From NCBI RefSeq assembly GCF_042678045.1, contig NZ_JBHUDI010000001.1, forward strand, positions 124,001 through 188,000: a DNA stretch of 64,000 nucleotides, given 5' to 3'. The DNA is from Natrinema amylolyticus_A. GTDB taxonomy: Archaea > Halobacteriota > Halobacteria > Halobacteriales > Natrialbaceae. Positions 26,440 to 35,851 of the stretch are shown here, one piece after another. The translations under genes and the position numbers were made by a program. The notes below the pieces were generated by a model. That model had not been told where the DNA came from, did not search any database, and saw nothing but the letters and a program-made list of their open reading frames with translations. How positions within the stretch are numbered: position 1 is the first letter of the stretch; each line of letters begins with the position of its first letter.

Positions 26440-27359
26440 TGCCCGTCGAGGTCGACGTCGAGTTCCGCGAGCCGGTCCTTGAGTTCTGCGGTGTGGGCCT
26501 CGTCTTTCAGCCGCAGCGGGCTGCGCAACGGGCCGGCGTCGAAGCCACGGAGCCGTAGGGCCGTCTTGACGCCGGACATGTACGCGCCGCCGGCCTTGAA
26601 CGCATCTCGAATCTGGAAGAGTGTGCTCTGGAGCTCGCGTGCGCGGTCCTCGTCGCCCGCATCGTAGGCCTCGTAGCAGTCGACGACGAGTTCCGGGAAG
26701 GCGTTCGCGATGGCACTGACTGCGCCCGAACAGCCCACCTCGAGCCCGGTGAAGACCAGCGAGTCAGAACCCGCAAGGAAGGTCAGGTCGGGATTGGCGT
26801 CGATCGCCTGGGCGAGCCACGGCACGTTCTTGCTCGAGTCTTTGACCCCTGCGACGGTATCGAGCTCTGCGAGGGCGGACAGTGTCTCGAGCGAGAGTTC
26901 GTTGCCGGTCTTGCTCGGAATGTGGTAGATGTAGACCGGGACGGAGACGGCCTCGGCGACGCGGCGGTAGTGTTCGATGGCTCCCTCGTAGTCCAGCGGG
27001 TAGTAGTACGGCGTGACGACGACGATCCCGTCCGCGCCGACGGACTCGGCGTGCTCGGCGTGGGCGACGGTTCGGTAGGTACTCGGTGCGCCGACGCCGG
27101 CGATGACCGGTACTTCGTCGCCGACTTCGTCGACGACGGCCTCGACGACCCGGTCGCGTTCCTCGCCCGAGAGTAGCGGAAACTCGCCGTTGGTCCCCAG
27201 GGGGAAGACGCCGTGAGCGCCGCGGTCGACGACGAACCTGGCGTGGGCGGCCGTCCCCTCGTAGTCGACGGACTCGTCGTTTTCGAACGCGGTGACGGTC
27301 GGCGGCACGACGCCGTGAAGCGATAATGGATCGGCAGCGCCGGGATCGTGATGCGACAT
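26436..27359 (-). CDS. DapA/NAL-family aldolase (dihydrodipicolinate synthase-like)
   Basis: 307-residue TIM-barrel lyase. Visible are the substrate-carboxylate motif GTNGEFPLL, the catalytic Tyr in VYIYHIPSKTGN and the Schiff-base Lys in VAGVKDSSKN. The family includes dihydrodipicolinate synthase and 2-keto-3-deoxy-(6-phospho)gluconate aldolase. Nearby glucose dehydrogenase and gfcR make sugar-acid cleavage possible, but the lysine pathway cannot be excluded. The ATG at 27359 follows a TATA-like cgttttttgg (minus strand, about 27382-27391) by 27 bases. Confidence 0.85.
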   Translation of the reverse strand: MSHHDPGAADPLSLHGVVPPTVTAFENDESVDYEGTAAHARFVVDRGAHGVFPLGTNGEFPLLSGEERDRVVEAVVDEVGDEVPVIAGVGAPSTYRTVAHAEHAESVGADGIVVVTPYYYPLDYEGAIEHYRRVAEAVSVPVYIYHIPSKTGNELSLETLSALAELDTVAGVKDSSKNVPWLAQAIDANPDLTFLAGSDSLVFTGLEVGCSGAVSAIANAFPELVVDCYEAYDAGDEDRARELQSTLFQIRDAFKAGGAYMSGVKTALRLRGFDAGPLRSPLRLKDEAHTAELKDRLAELDVDLDGH

Positions 27360-27427
27360 ATCGCCTTCTCCGTCGAGCATGGCCAAAAAACGCCCGCCGA
27401 CTATCGTACTCGCCGTCGTACGGACTC

Positions 27428-27496
27428 CTGTCAGTCGGTTCCGGCGCACCCGCGACCCGTCCTGCCACCGGGACAGCGGGACAGCAGACCGTCTCA
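27428..27496 (-). repeat. Stop-anchored dispersed repeat, copy C
   Basis: In the sense of the HTH_10 gene it starts with that gene's TGA (TGAGACGGTCTGCTGTCCCG) and ends CCGACTGACAG. It is closest to the consensus and the best copy for searching other genomes. Confidence 0.72.
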
Positions 27497-28174
27497 GTCC
27501 GGCGTTGCGACCTCGCCTGCCGACTCGTCGACCTGTTCGCCCGCGAGGACGCGGTTCGCCCGTCGCAGCCGCTCGGAGAGCGCCTGATGGGAGATGTCGA
27601 GCTCGTTCGCGAGTTCCTCGAGCGAGATCTCGCGTGGCACGTCGTAGTAGCCCTGGCGATAGGCCTCGGCGATCGCCTCCTGTTGAGGTTCGGTCAGCGC
27701 CGCCGTCGTCTCGAACTGCTCGTCTTGCCCGGCTTCGACCATGCGTCTGACGTCGATACTGACGCCGTGGTCTTCGATCGCTGTGACGGCTGCTGCCAGC
27801 TCCTCACGATGGGGAAAGAGCAGCCGGAGCGTCCAGCGCTCGTCGCGGACGTGTGCGTCGAGGACCGTTCCGTCGTGGCTGTAGACACACCGACAGACTG
27901 ACTCGGCGGTCTCGGCGTACTCGAGCCGATAGAACAGGTTGCCCTCGGCGGTGCGCTCGAGCAACTGTCGATATTCGGCGACGGTCGGGTCCGACTCGAG
28001 GGCTGGCTCGAGTTCGTCGGGGTCGACGTTCGAGAACCAGACGAGCGGTGCAGTCCGCGTCGGCCCCTCCGCGACGACGCTTTCGACGCGAACCTCGAGG
28101 GTCGGCCGTTGCTCGACTGTCTGTGCGAGTGCGAACTCGGCCACTGAAAGTGAGAGTTCTGCGATCGTCGTCAT
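27494..28174 (-). CDS. Bacterio-opsin-activator-type HTH_10 regulator
   Basis: 226 residues. The N-terminal two-thirds is a haloarchaeal sensor domain; the C-terminal helix-turn-helix reads LTEPQQEAIAEAYRQGYY and LEELANELDISHQALSERLRR. DNA-binding regulator of unknown target, lying between the DapA-like aldolase and an HAD hydrolase. The ATG at 28174 is the only sensible start. The stop codon begins repeat copy C. Confidence 0.82.
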   Translation of the reverse strand: MTTIAELSLSVAEFALAQTVEQRPTLEVRVESVVAEGPTRTAPLVWFSNVDPDELEPALESDPTVAEYRQLLERTAEGNLFYRLEYAETAESVCRCVYSHDGTVLDAHVRDERWTLRLLFPHREELAAAVTAIEDHGVSIDVRRMVEAGQDEQFETTAALTEPQQEAIAEAYRQGYYDVPREISLEELANELDISHQALSERLRRANRVLAGEQVDESAGEVATPD

Positions 28175-28372
28175 CAGTAATGCACCTCGTGGTGTCGAAG
28201 CCGGTCGCGAACGACGCTCCTGTCGTGGTCGCGCTGGGAATATACAGGACTCGAATCGGATTGATGGGCGGGCCTTTGTGTGCCGGCTGTTTAAAACAGC
28301 GCGTCACGGCTCGTGACGGTCTGGAGACCGTTGTAGAACGGGGATGCCGGCGGTTGCGACCTGGGGTGTTGC

Positions 28373-29638
28373 TTAGCTGAGCCGGGCCAGCCGGTTGAGC
28401 GCGTACACCGTCCGGAGCACGTCGACGCTTTTCCCACGATCGAAGACGAGTTCGTCCGTCTCGAGGACGTGTTCCAGGGTGTCCTGGGAGGCGTGTTCGG
28501 GGGCAGCCGCGATGCCGGCGTCGTTTTCGGCAACCCATTCCATGACGCGGAGGTCGCTCTTGGAGTCGCCCATCACGAGCGCGAACGGGTCGTCGACCCC
28601 GAGGACGTCCAGCGCGCGCTCGACGCCGACCACCTTATTCAGCTCGAGACTGCCGATTTCGGCCGCGTCGGCCTCGTAGTAGGCGACGTCGATCCGCTCT
28701 AGGACCGCCGTGAGTGCGTCGGGCACCGCATCGGCGTCGAGGTCGGGGTAAGAACCCTCGCTCTCGAGGACCGCCCTGAGCTCGGGATCCTGTGCGGCGT
28801 AGAAGGCGCGAGTCCAGTCGGTGATCGTCTCGTCGTCGAGCGCCGACTCGCCGTTGCCGTTCTCGAGTGTGTCCCCGACGGCGTCGGCCAGCAGATCGAT
28901 GAGATAGACCAGCGCCTCGTCGATGATCTCGCGGGCGTCCGCCGAGCCGGTCTCGTAGTTGGGCTTCATCGTGACGTTGAACTCGTTGCCCTGCAGGTGA
29001 CAGCCGCGTCGGAGTTCCTCCGGTGCCTCCGGGAGCACGCGTGAGCGCACGTCGTCGAAGACGGTTCGGATCTCCTCCTCTAGATCCTCGTAGAGCAACT
29101 GTTTCGTATCCGCGCCGTGGCCCGGCGTGAACACACCCGTCCCCGCCTCGTAGACGATCGAGAGGTTCCCCGAGTGGACGATCTCGCTGCCCAGCCCCTG
29201 GATCGCGAAGCCCTTGACGTTCTCTAGGGTCTGGCCCGTACAGATGACGATCGGGACGCCGGCGTCGTAGAACTCGGTCAGCAGGTGCAGCGTCTCGCGG
29301 GGGATCTCGTTGTCGGTCCCGCCCGCAGAACGCAGCGTCTCGTCGACGTCGAGGACGAGGACGTTGACCGCCCGGCCGTACTTCGCCTCGAGGTCAAGCG
29401 CAGTGAAGGCCTGGTCGCGGGTCGCCCGTGCGGCGATCTCCGCGAACGTCTCGCCGGCCGCGAACGACGACCGGATCTCGTCTTTGCGTTCCTCGAGTTC
29501 CTCGGTTGCCCCCTGCCAGTGCTCGAGGGCGACCCGGGAGTCGACGGCCGGGAAGACGTCGACGAACTCCTGGAACTCTCGTAGCGTCTTCGTGTCGTAC
29601 TCGTCGTAGAGCTGGTAGACGAGATCGTACCGTTCCAT
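28373..29638 (-). CDS. HAD-superfamily hydrolase (Cof/sucrose-phosphatase-like)
   Basis: 421 residues. A helical N-terminal region (1-95) is followed by a HAD core: VLVLDVDETLRS (nucleophile Asp pair), IVICTGQTLENV (motif II Thr), and near the C-terminus LELNKVVGVERAL (Lys) and ALVMGDSKSDLRVMEW (acidic motif). A long cap lies between motifs II and III. Cytosolic phosphatase with unknown substrate; possibly a sugar phosphatase given the adjacent gdh. The ATG at 29638 follows a TATA-like cgattatcc by 27 bases; a start five codons upstream is less likely. Confidence 0.8.
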   Translation of the reverse strand: MERYDLVYQLYDEYDTKTLREFQEFVDVFPAVDSRVALEHWQGATEELEERKDEIRSSFAAGETFAEIAARATRDQAFTALDLEAKYGRAVNVLVLDVDETLRSAGGTDNEIPRETLHLLTEFYDAGVPIVICTGQTLENVKGFAIQGLGSEIVHSGNLSIVYEAGTGVFTPGHGADTKQLLYEDLEEEIRTVFDDVRSRVLPEAPEELRRGCHLQGNEFNVTMKPNYETGSADAREIIDEALVYLIDLLADAVGDTLENGNGESALDDETITDWTRAFYAAQDPELRAVLESEGSYPDLDADAVPDALTAVLERIDVAYYEADAAEIGSLELNKVVGVERALDVLGVDDPFALVMGDSKSDLRVMEWVAENDAGIAAAPEHASQDTLEHVLETDELVFDRGKSVDVLRTVYALNRLARLS

Positions 29639-29799
29639 GTGAGCTACAGGCATTGGCAGCCGGATAATCGTTTCCGCTGGCGGTCGGTTCGGGACGCTAG
29701 GTCGGCGTTCAAGCGCATCTGACTGTCATAACTGTTCATATGAATCGATTAACTCGGAGAGGAATAAATATTTACCTTCACGGTTCCTACCGGATAGGT

Positions 29800-30924
29800 A
29801 TGAAAGCCATCGCAGTCCAGCCCGGAGCGGGCGTCCCAGACGTCGTCGAGCGGCCCGTTCCAGAACCAGCTCCCGGCGAGGCGCTCGTGCGGATCCTCCG
29901 CGTGGGCGTCGATGGAACCGATTACGAGGTCATCGAAGGGAGCCACGGCGGACCCCCCAGCGGCGACGACCGGCTCGTCCTCGGCCACGAGGCTGTCGGT
30001 GTCGTCGACGACCCAAACGAAACCGGACTCGAGGCGGGCCAGCACGTCGTTCCGACGGTCCGCCGGCCGCCGCCGGGGACCGAGACCAACGAGTACTTCG
30101 AGCGCGGCGAGCCCGACATGGCTCCCGAGGGTGCATACGTCGAACGCGGGATCGTCGGCGCACACGGGTTCATGGCCGAGTATATCACGAGTCCGGCCGA
30201 GTACCTCGTCCCGATTCCTGCCGACCTCGCCGAGTGGGGTTTTCTCGTCGAGCCGCTCAGTATCACCGAGAAGGCTGTCGAACACGCCCGTGCGACCCGG
30301 TCGGCGTTCGACTGGCAACCCGACTCAGCACTCGTTCTCGGCACTGGCTCGCTGGGGCTGTTGACCGCCGCGATGTTCACGGCTACGGACGACTTCGAGC
30401 GCGTCTACTGTCTCGGCCGGAAAGATCGGCCACATCCGGTGATCGACGTCATCGAGCGACTCGGCGCGACCTACATCGACTCCCGGGAGACGCCAGTCGC
30501 CGAGATCCCAGCCGCCTACGAGCCGATGGATCTCGTCTACGAGGCCACCGGCTACGCCAAACATGCCTTCGAGTCCATCGACGCGCTCGCACCCAACGGC
30601 GTCGCTGCTCTCCTCGGCGTCCCGGGCGACTGGGCGTTCGAGGTCGACGGTGGCCACCTCCACCGCGAGCTCGTCCTTTCGAACAAGGCCGTCGTGGGCA
30701 GCGTCAACTCCAATCGCGCCCACTTCGAGGCGGCTATCGATACCCTCGAGGACCTTCCCGACTGGCTGCTCGAGGCGATCGTGACCGGGATCTATGGCCT
30801 CGAGGCGGTCGACCGGGCGTTCCCCAAGGCAGCTGCGCGTGTTCCGGCCGCCGGCGACGGGTCGGCAGCGATCCCCGATGACGATACGACTATAAAAACG
30901 GCGGTCGAATTCACAGCTATATGA
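29800..30924 (+). CDS. gdh: Glucose 1-dehydrogenase, zinc-dependent MDR family
   Basis: 374 residues. Oxidises glucose with NAD(P)+ to gluconolactone, the first step of the haloarchaeal semi-phosphorylative Entner-Doudoroff pathway. Catalytic zinc ligands are visible: Asp in VGVDGTDYE (where other MDRs have Cys, as in Haloferax mediterranei GDH), His-Glu in LGHEAVG and Glu in FLVEPLSITEKA; the Rossmann motif is LVLGTGSLGLL. The ATG at 29800 lies about 30 bases after TATA ggaataaatattt. The stop overlaps the gfcR start by four bases. The frame upstream of the ATG is basic and not coding. Confidence 0.92.
   Translation: MKAIAVQPGAGVPDVVERPVPEPAPGEALVRILRVGVDGTDYEVIEGSHGGPPSGDDRLVLGHEAVGVVDDPNETGLEAGQHVVPTVRRPPPGTETNEYFERGEPDMAPEGAYVERGIVGAHGFMAEYITSPAEYLVPIPADLAEWGFLVEPLSITEKAVEHARATRSAFDWQPDSALVLGTGSLGLLTAAMFTATDDFERVYCLGRKDRPHPVIDVIERLGATYIDSRETPVAEIPAAYEPMDLVYEATGYAKHAFESIDALAPNGVAALLGVPGDWAFEVDGGHLHRELVLSNKAVVGSVNSNRAHFEAAIDTLEDLPDWLLEAIVTGIYGLEAVDRAFPKAAARVPAAGDGSAAIPDDDTTIKTAVEFTAI
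30891..30898 (+). promoter_or_regulatory. TATA box of gfcR inside the gdh 3' end
   Basis: TATAAAAA centred 27 bases before the gfcR ATG and lying within the last codons of gdh. It would let gfcR be transcribed, leaderless, separately from gdh. Confidence 0.6.
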
Positions 30925-31574
30925 AAAACGTCGACGACCTCATCGAGAGCGCGGCCGAGCTCGCATCTCGGGGGCTCTCCAAGGGCGAAATCGCTGACGA
31001 GCTGAACGTCTCGCGGGAGACCGCGAGCTGGCTCGTCGAGCGCAGCGGCACGACACCCCAGCAAACCGAGGAACCAACCCAGCCGCCGGCCAACGGCGTG
31101 AGCGGCCCACAGGACATCCACGTCGATTGGTCGGCGATCGGCCGGGACAGCAAGCGAATGAACCACATCGCCTCGGCGATGGCCGACATGCTCGCCAAAC
31201 ACGGCGAAGACGTCGATCTGACCATCGGCATCGAAAAAGCCGGCGGTCCCATCGCGACGCTGGTCGCGCGTGAACTCGAGACCGATCTCGGGACCTACAC
31301 GCCGGCGAAACACCAGTGGGAGGAAGGCGACATCGAGGAACTCGGCGGCACCTTCAGCCGGAATTTTGCCGGTATCCGTGACCGCGAGTGTTACATCGTC
31401 GACGACATCGTCACCAGCGGGACCACCATGCGCGAGACCATCGAGGCCATCCGCGCCGAAGGCGGGAAACCGCTCGCGTGCGTCGTCCTCGCCGACAAAC
31501 AGGGCGTCGAGGAACTCGAGGGCGTCCCCGTCTACTCACTGTTGCAGGTCATCAGCGTCGGAAAAGACGACTAG
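30921..31574 (+). CDS. gfcR: Transcriptional regulator GfcR (HTH plus PRTase-like domain)
   Basis: 217 residues. An N-terminal helix-turn-helix (about 8-42, RGLSKGEIADELNVSRETASWL) joins a phosphoribosyltransferase-like domain with the PRPP motif CYIVDDIVTSGTTMRETI. In Haloferax, GfcR controls glycolytic and sugar-oxidation genes and is encoded beside gdh, the same arrangement as here. The start is embedded in the gdh stop (ATGA), while its own TATA box lies 27 bases upstream, so it may be made both with gdh and alone. Confidence 0.92.
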   Translation: MKNVDDLIESAAELASRGLSKGEIADELNVSRETASWLVERSGTTPQQTEEPTQPPANGVSGPQDIHVDWSAIGRDSKRMNHIASAMADMLAKHGEDVDLTIGIEKAGGPIATLVARELETDLGTYTPAKHQWEEGDIEELGGTFSRNFAGIRDRECYIVDDIVTSGTTMRETIEAIRAEGGKPLACVVLADKQGVEELEGVPVYSLLQVISVGKDD

Positions 31575-31663
31575 TCAACCAGGTTCGGCAATCGGCTACT
31601 GCGACGGTGCGGTCGCTACGATTGGCGTTGTGCGATAAAATCGGGAGTGAAAACGACGCTCGG

Positions 31664-32626
31664 CTAGCCGTGAATGCCCATCGCTTCGATCTGTTCCTGA
31701 TACCGATTCCGGATCGTCACCTCGGTCACCTGTGCGACGTCGGCGACCTCGCGCTGGGTCTTCTTCTCGTTGCAGAGAAGGGAGGCAGCGTAGATCGCAG
31801 CCGCAGCGTACCCCGTTGGTGACTTGCCCGACAGCAGCCCTTCCTCGGCTGTCTTCTCGATGATCTCGTTGGCCTTGGTCTGGACCTCTTCGGACAGTTC
31901 GAGTTCAGAACAGAAGCGCGGGACGTATTTTTTCGGGTCGACGGGACGCATCTCGAGGCCGAGTTCCTGCGAGATGTATCGATACGTGCGACCGATCTCT
32001 TTGCGTTCGACGCGGGAGACTTCCGAGATTTCCTCGAGGCTTCGCGGGATCCCTTCCTTGCGACAGGCGGCATAGAGCGCCGACGTCGCGACGCCTTCGA
32101 TCGAGCGCCCGCGGATGAGGTCTTCTTTGAGCGCGCGTCGATAGATGACCGACGCGACCTCACGGACCGAGCGTGGGACCCCCAGCGCGGAGGCCATCCG
32201 GTCGATCTCACTGAGCGCGAACTGGAGATTGCGCTCGCCGGCGTCTTTGGTTCGAATCCGTTCCTGCCACTTTCGCAGCCGGTGCATCTGACTGCGCTTT
32301 TTCGAAGAAATCGAGCGACCGTAGGCGTCCTTGTCTTTCCAGTCGATGGTCGTCGTCAGCCCCTTGTCGTGCATCGTCTGGGTCGTCGGCGCGCCGACGC
32401 GGGACTTTTCCTGCCGTTCCTGGTGATTGAACGCCCGCCACTCCGGGCCGGGGTCGATCTGTTCCTCCTCCACGACGAGCCCACAGTCTTCGCAGATGAG
32501 CTCTCCCCGGTCGGAGTCCTTGACGAGATTGTCCGATTCACACTCGGGGCAGGCACGTACCCCTTCCTGATCCTCGGTCTCGTCCGTCTCGCGCGTTCGC
32601 TCCCGCTGGCGGGTGGACCGTGTCAT
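31664..32626 (-). CDS. tfb: Transcription initiation factor TFB
   Basis: 320 residues. Archaeal TFIIB homologue that bridges TBP-TATA-BRE and RNA polymerase. N-terminal zinc ribbon (CPEC at about 26-29 and CEDC at about 45-48), B-reader/linker RVGAPTTQTMHDKGL, then two cyclin-like repeats (from about 125 and 220) with SIEGVATSALYAACRKEGIPR and SPTGYAAAAIYAASLL. Haloarchaea carry several tfb paralogues; which one this is cannot be told. Two TATA-like boxes lie upstream (32631-32640 and 32653-32662). Confidence 0.96.
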   Translation of the reverse strand: MTRSTRQRERTRETDETEDQEGVRACPECESDNLVKDSDRGELICEDCGLVVEEEQIDPGPEWRAFNHQERQEKSRVGAPTTQTMHDKGLTTTIDWKDKDAYGRSISSKKRSQMHRLRKWQERIRTKDAGERNLQFALSEIDRMASALGVPRSVREVASVIYRRALKEDLIRGRSIEGVATSALYAACRKEGIPRSLEEISEVSRVERKEIGRTYRYISQELGLEMRPVDPKKYVPRFCSELELSEEVQTKANEIIEKTAEEGLLSGKSPTGYAAAAIYAASLLCNEKKTQREVADVAQVTEVTIRNRYQEQIEAMGIHG

Positions 32627-32652
32627 CGCACTTTTATAGTAGTATCACCACG

Positions 32653-32662
32653 ATATATAAAC
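32653..32662 (-). promoter_or_regulatory. TATA box of tfb
   Basis: Minus-strand GTTTATATAT about 31 bases before the tfb start. A second TATA-like ACTATAAAAG (32631-32640) is too close for the same start and may be a decoy or part of an autoregulatory site. Confidence 0.5.
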
Positions 32663-32788
32663 GTTTGGTAAGCGTTTTGCCGACCTGACCAGTACTGCCC
32701 GAAAACGGCACGTACGAGCGTTCAAACCCGAGGTTTACGATTCGGAACCGGAAAACCTTTATCCGATTCCGGTCGATGCCGGACACGA

Positions 32789-33382
32789 ATGCCGGTTATC
32801 GAATGCGATGTCGAGACGGCTCGCGAGCGACTCGAGGATGCGGACGTGACGATCGAATCCGGGAACACGGACCACGAGCGCTGGCGGGCCAGCCGTGGTG
32901 GGGCGACAGCCGTCGCTTACGACGACAAGATCGTGATCCAGGGTTCGGACCCGCGCGACCTCGAGGCCCTGTTGCGCGAGGACGGCGGCCGCGCCCACGT
33001 CTACTTCGACGGCGGCTCTCGCGGGAACCCCGGCCCGGCCGCGATCGGCTGGGTGATCGTCACGGGCGATGGCATCGTCGCCGAGGACGGCGAGACCATC
33101 GGGACGGCGACGAACAACCAAGCCGAGTACGAGGCTCTGATCGCGGGACTCGAGGCTGCCCGCGACTACGGCTACGACGAGGTGCACGTCCGCGGCGACT
33201 CCGAACTGATCGTCAAACAGGTCCGAGGCGAGTACGACACCAACAACCCCGAACTCCGCGAGAAACGCGTAACCGTCCACGAACTGCTGTCCGGGTTCGA
33301 CGAGTGGACCCTCGAGTACGTCCCCCGGGAAGTCAACGAGCGCGCGGACGGCCTCGTCAACGAGGCGCTGGATCAGGCCTAG
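32789..33382 (+). CDS. rnhA: Ribonuclease HI
   Basis: 197 residues. Cleaves RNA in RNA-DNA hybrids. Acidic active-site residues are visible: Asp in VYFDGGSRGNPGPAA, Glu in NNQAEYEAL, Asp in VRGDSELIVKQV and Asp in ERADGLVNEAL. The N-terminal 65 residues are a haloarchaeal extension. A TATA box (acctttatcc, about 32754-32763) sits about 30 bases before the ATG. In many haloarchaea this gene is followed directly by the RnhA operon protein; here a histidine kinase gene separates them. Confidence 0.93.
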   Translation: MPVIECDVETARERLEDADVTIESGNTDHERWRASRGGATAVAYDDKIVIQGSDPRDLEALLREDGGRAHVYFDGGSRGNPGPAAIGWVIVTGDGIVAEDGETIGTATNNQAEYEALIAGLEAARDYGYDEVHVRGDSELIVKQVRGEYDTNNPELREKRVTVHELLSGFDEWTLEYVPREVNERADGLVNEALDQA

Positions 33383-33481
33383 AACCTCGATTGCCCGTTC
33401 GGCGGCTATTTATCAGTCGTCCTGAAAGTAAGGACCCAGTATCGATTTAAGCGTCACGCGCGTATGGCACTGCGCACCACG

Positions 33482-35629
33482 ATGGGCGACGGACATGATT
33501 CGATTCGGGTTCTCCACGTCGACGACGATTCGAACAGTACCGAGTTGACCGGGACGTTCCTCGAGCGCGCGGACGACCGCTTCGACGTCGAAACGGCTGT
33601 GAACGTCAGCGAAGGGCTGACATACCTCGCCGAGAACGACGTAGACTGTATCGTCTCCGCCTACGAGATGCCCGGCCGGGACGGCATCGAATTCCTCGAG
33701 GCCGTCCGGAACGAGGACTCGGATCTCCCGTTCATCCTTTACACGGCAACGGGATCCGAAGCGGTCGCCAGCGACGCGATCTCCGCTGGCGTCACCGACT
33801 ATCTCCAGAAGGAGAGCGGGACCGGACAGTACACCGTCCTCGTGAACCGAATCGAAAACGCCGTCGAGGCCTATCGCTCACAGCAGTTGCTAAGCGAGCG
33901 CACGCGCGGACTCGAGACGCTGATACGCAACTTTCCGGGGATGATCTACCGGTGTCGGAACGAATCGGACTGGCCGATGGAGACCGTCGAAGGCGAGGTC
34001 GAATCGCTGACCGGCTATGCTGCCCGCACGCTGGAGCAACGTGAGGTAAACTGGGGCGCGGAGGTGGTACATCCTGACGACCGAGAGGAGACGTGGGAGG
34101 CCGTACAGGAATCGTTGGCGAGGGATGATACCTTCGAAGTGACGTATCGGATCGTGACGGCTGACAGAACCACGAAGTGGGTGTGGGAACGCGGGCGCGG
34201 TCTCTACGCGGGCGACGGGCGGCCCGAGGCACTGGAAGGGGTCATCACGGACATCACCGACCGCAAACGGCGCGAAACACGACTCGAGCAGACCACGGCC
34301 CGGCTCGAGGCGCTGTTCGAAAACTCGCCGGATATGATCAACATCCACGATACGGACGGCACTATCATCGATCCGAACCCTCGCCTGTGCGAGCAGACGG
34401 GCTACGACGAGTCCGAACTGACCGAGATGAACGTCTGGGACCTCGATCAGGAGGTCGACCCCGAGAAAGCGCGAATGATCTGGGACGCGATGGAACCGGG
34501 CGACCGCCATCGAGTGGATGGTGAATACCAGCGGAAGGACGGGTCGACGTTCCCGGTCGAAATCCATCTACGACGGCTCGATCTCGAGGCGAACAACTGG
34601 TTCGTCGCCATCAGCCGGGACATCACGGAGCGCACGGCGCGCGAACGCGAGCTCCAGCGGGCCCGCGAGGAGTACGAAGCGCTGATCAATGGGATGAACG
34701 ATACCGCGTGGGTCATCGACACCGACGAGACGATCCTCGCCGTGAACGACGCCGCCGTGGAGACGATGGGGTACTCACGGGAAGAACTCCGCTCGATGAC
34801 GCCACACGAGTTCGACGTCGGTCTCGAGGCGGCCGAAATCACAACGCGCATTACGGATATGCCGACGGACGAAATACAGGTCTTCGAAACCGTCCACGAG
34901 ACCAGCGACGGCGAGCGGATCCCCGTCGAAATCAGTTCCAGTCTGATTCCGTACCGCGGAGACACGGCCGTCTTGAGCATCGCACGGGATATCACCGGCC
35001 GGAAGAAGCGAGAGAAGCGCCTGGAGCGATTCGCGTCCATCGCCAGTCACGACCTTCGGAACCCGCTCAACGTCGCTCAGGGTCGACTCGAGCTGGCTCG
35101 CGAGGAGTGTGACAGCGAGCACCTCGATCACGTTGGTCGCGCCCACGAGCGGATGACCGTCCTGATCGAGGACCTCCTGACGCTCGCACGCGACGGCGAT
35201 GGAATCGGCGAACTGGAACCGGTCGATCTCGAAGCGGTGGCCGAGACCTGTTGGCGACACGTCGCCACGGCTGACGCAACCGTGCGTATCGAGACCGATC
35301 GAACGATTCGAGCCGACCGAAGCCGCCTGGCGCAGCTGTTCGAGAACCTGTTTCGCAATGCGATCGAACACGGTGGCGACGACGTGTCGGTCAGCGTCGG
35401 GGGCCGTCCGGACGGGTTCTACGTCGCGGACGACGGACCGGGAGTACCCGAGGCAGAACGGGAAGACGTGTTCCGCGACGGCTACTCGACGGCGACAGCG
35501 GGGACCGGCTACGGTCTCTCGATCGTCGAACAGGTCGCCGATGCACACGGCTGGACGGTCCACCTGACCGACGGGGAGCACGGTGGCGCACGATTCGACA
35601 TCGTCGGACCCGAACCCACTGACGATTGA
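33482..35629 (+). CDS. Hybrid PAS-domain histidine kinase with degenerate receiver
   Basis: 715 residues: receiver-like domain (1-120), three PAS/PAC domains (about 135-255, 265-385, 390-510), HisKA (about 515-580; His in IASHDLRNPLNVAQG) and HATPase (about 595-710; N box FRNAIEHGG, G box GTGYGLSIVEQVADAHG). In the receiver the first Asp cluster (VDDD) and the late Lys (YLQKE) are kept, but the phosphoacceptor position reads VSAYEMPG: Asp has become Ala60. Soluble, no membrane helices. TATA cgatttaagcg (33443-33453) suits the ATG at 33482; an ATG at 33464 would precede the predicted transcription start. It lies between rnhA and the RnhA operon protein gene. Confidence 0.85.
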   Translation: MGDGHDSIRVLHVDDDSNSTELTGTFLERADDRFDVETAVNVSEGLTYLAENDVDCIVSAYEMPGRDGIEFLEAVRNEDSDLPFILYTATGSEAVASDAISAGVTDYLQKESGTGQYTVLVNRIENAVEAYRSQQLLSERTRGLETLIRNFPGMIYRCRNESDWPMETVEGEVESLTGYAARTLEQREVNWGAEVVHPDDREETWEAVQESLARDDTFEVTYRIVTADRTTKWVWERGRGLYAGDGRPEALEGVITDITDRKRRETRLEQTTARLEALFENSPDMINIHDTDGTIIDPNPRLCEQTGYDESELTEMNVWDLDQEVDPEKARMIWDAMEPGDRHRVDGEYQRKDGSTFPVEIHLRRLDLEANNWFVAISRDITERTARERELQRAREEYEALINGMNDTAWVIDTDETILAVNDAAVETMGYSREELRSMTPHEFDVGLEAAEITTRITDMPTDEIQVFETVHETSDGERIPVEISSSLIPYRGDTAVLSIARDITGRKKREKRLERFASIASHDLRNPLNVAQGRLELAREECDSEHLDHVGRAHERMTVLIEDLLTLARDGDGIGELEPVDLEAVAETCWRHVATADATVRIETDRTIRADRSRLAQLFENLFRNAIEHGGDDVSVSVGGRPDGFYVADDGPGVPEAEREDVFRDGYSTATAGTGYGLSIVEQVADAHGWTVHLTDGEHGGARFDIVGPEPTDD

Positions 35630-35851
35630 TACTGCCGGACAGAACGACGTGAAGCCGGTCGCACGTATGCGGCCGTCCCCATAGGTGACGGCCGTGAATT
35701 CGCGATCGGCTTCGTATTGACTGCTGTCCAGTAGTATTCGCGAGCCGTTTCGTGTGTTGAACGGCACAGTCGAACGCGACGCGGAAACGCCGAGCCCGGC
35801 ACGTCGGAACGGATCGGCAAGCGGAAAACGGCCGTGTGCGTAGACGCTCCT

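Noticed and set aside
35627..35700. Seventh copy of the stop-anchored repeat after the histidine kinase (TGATACTGCC)
   Set aside because: Only the first six bases match; the conserved middle block and tail are missing.
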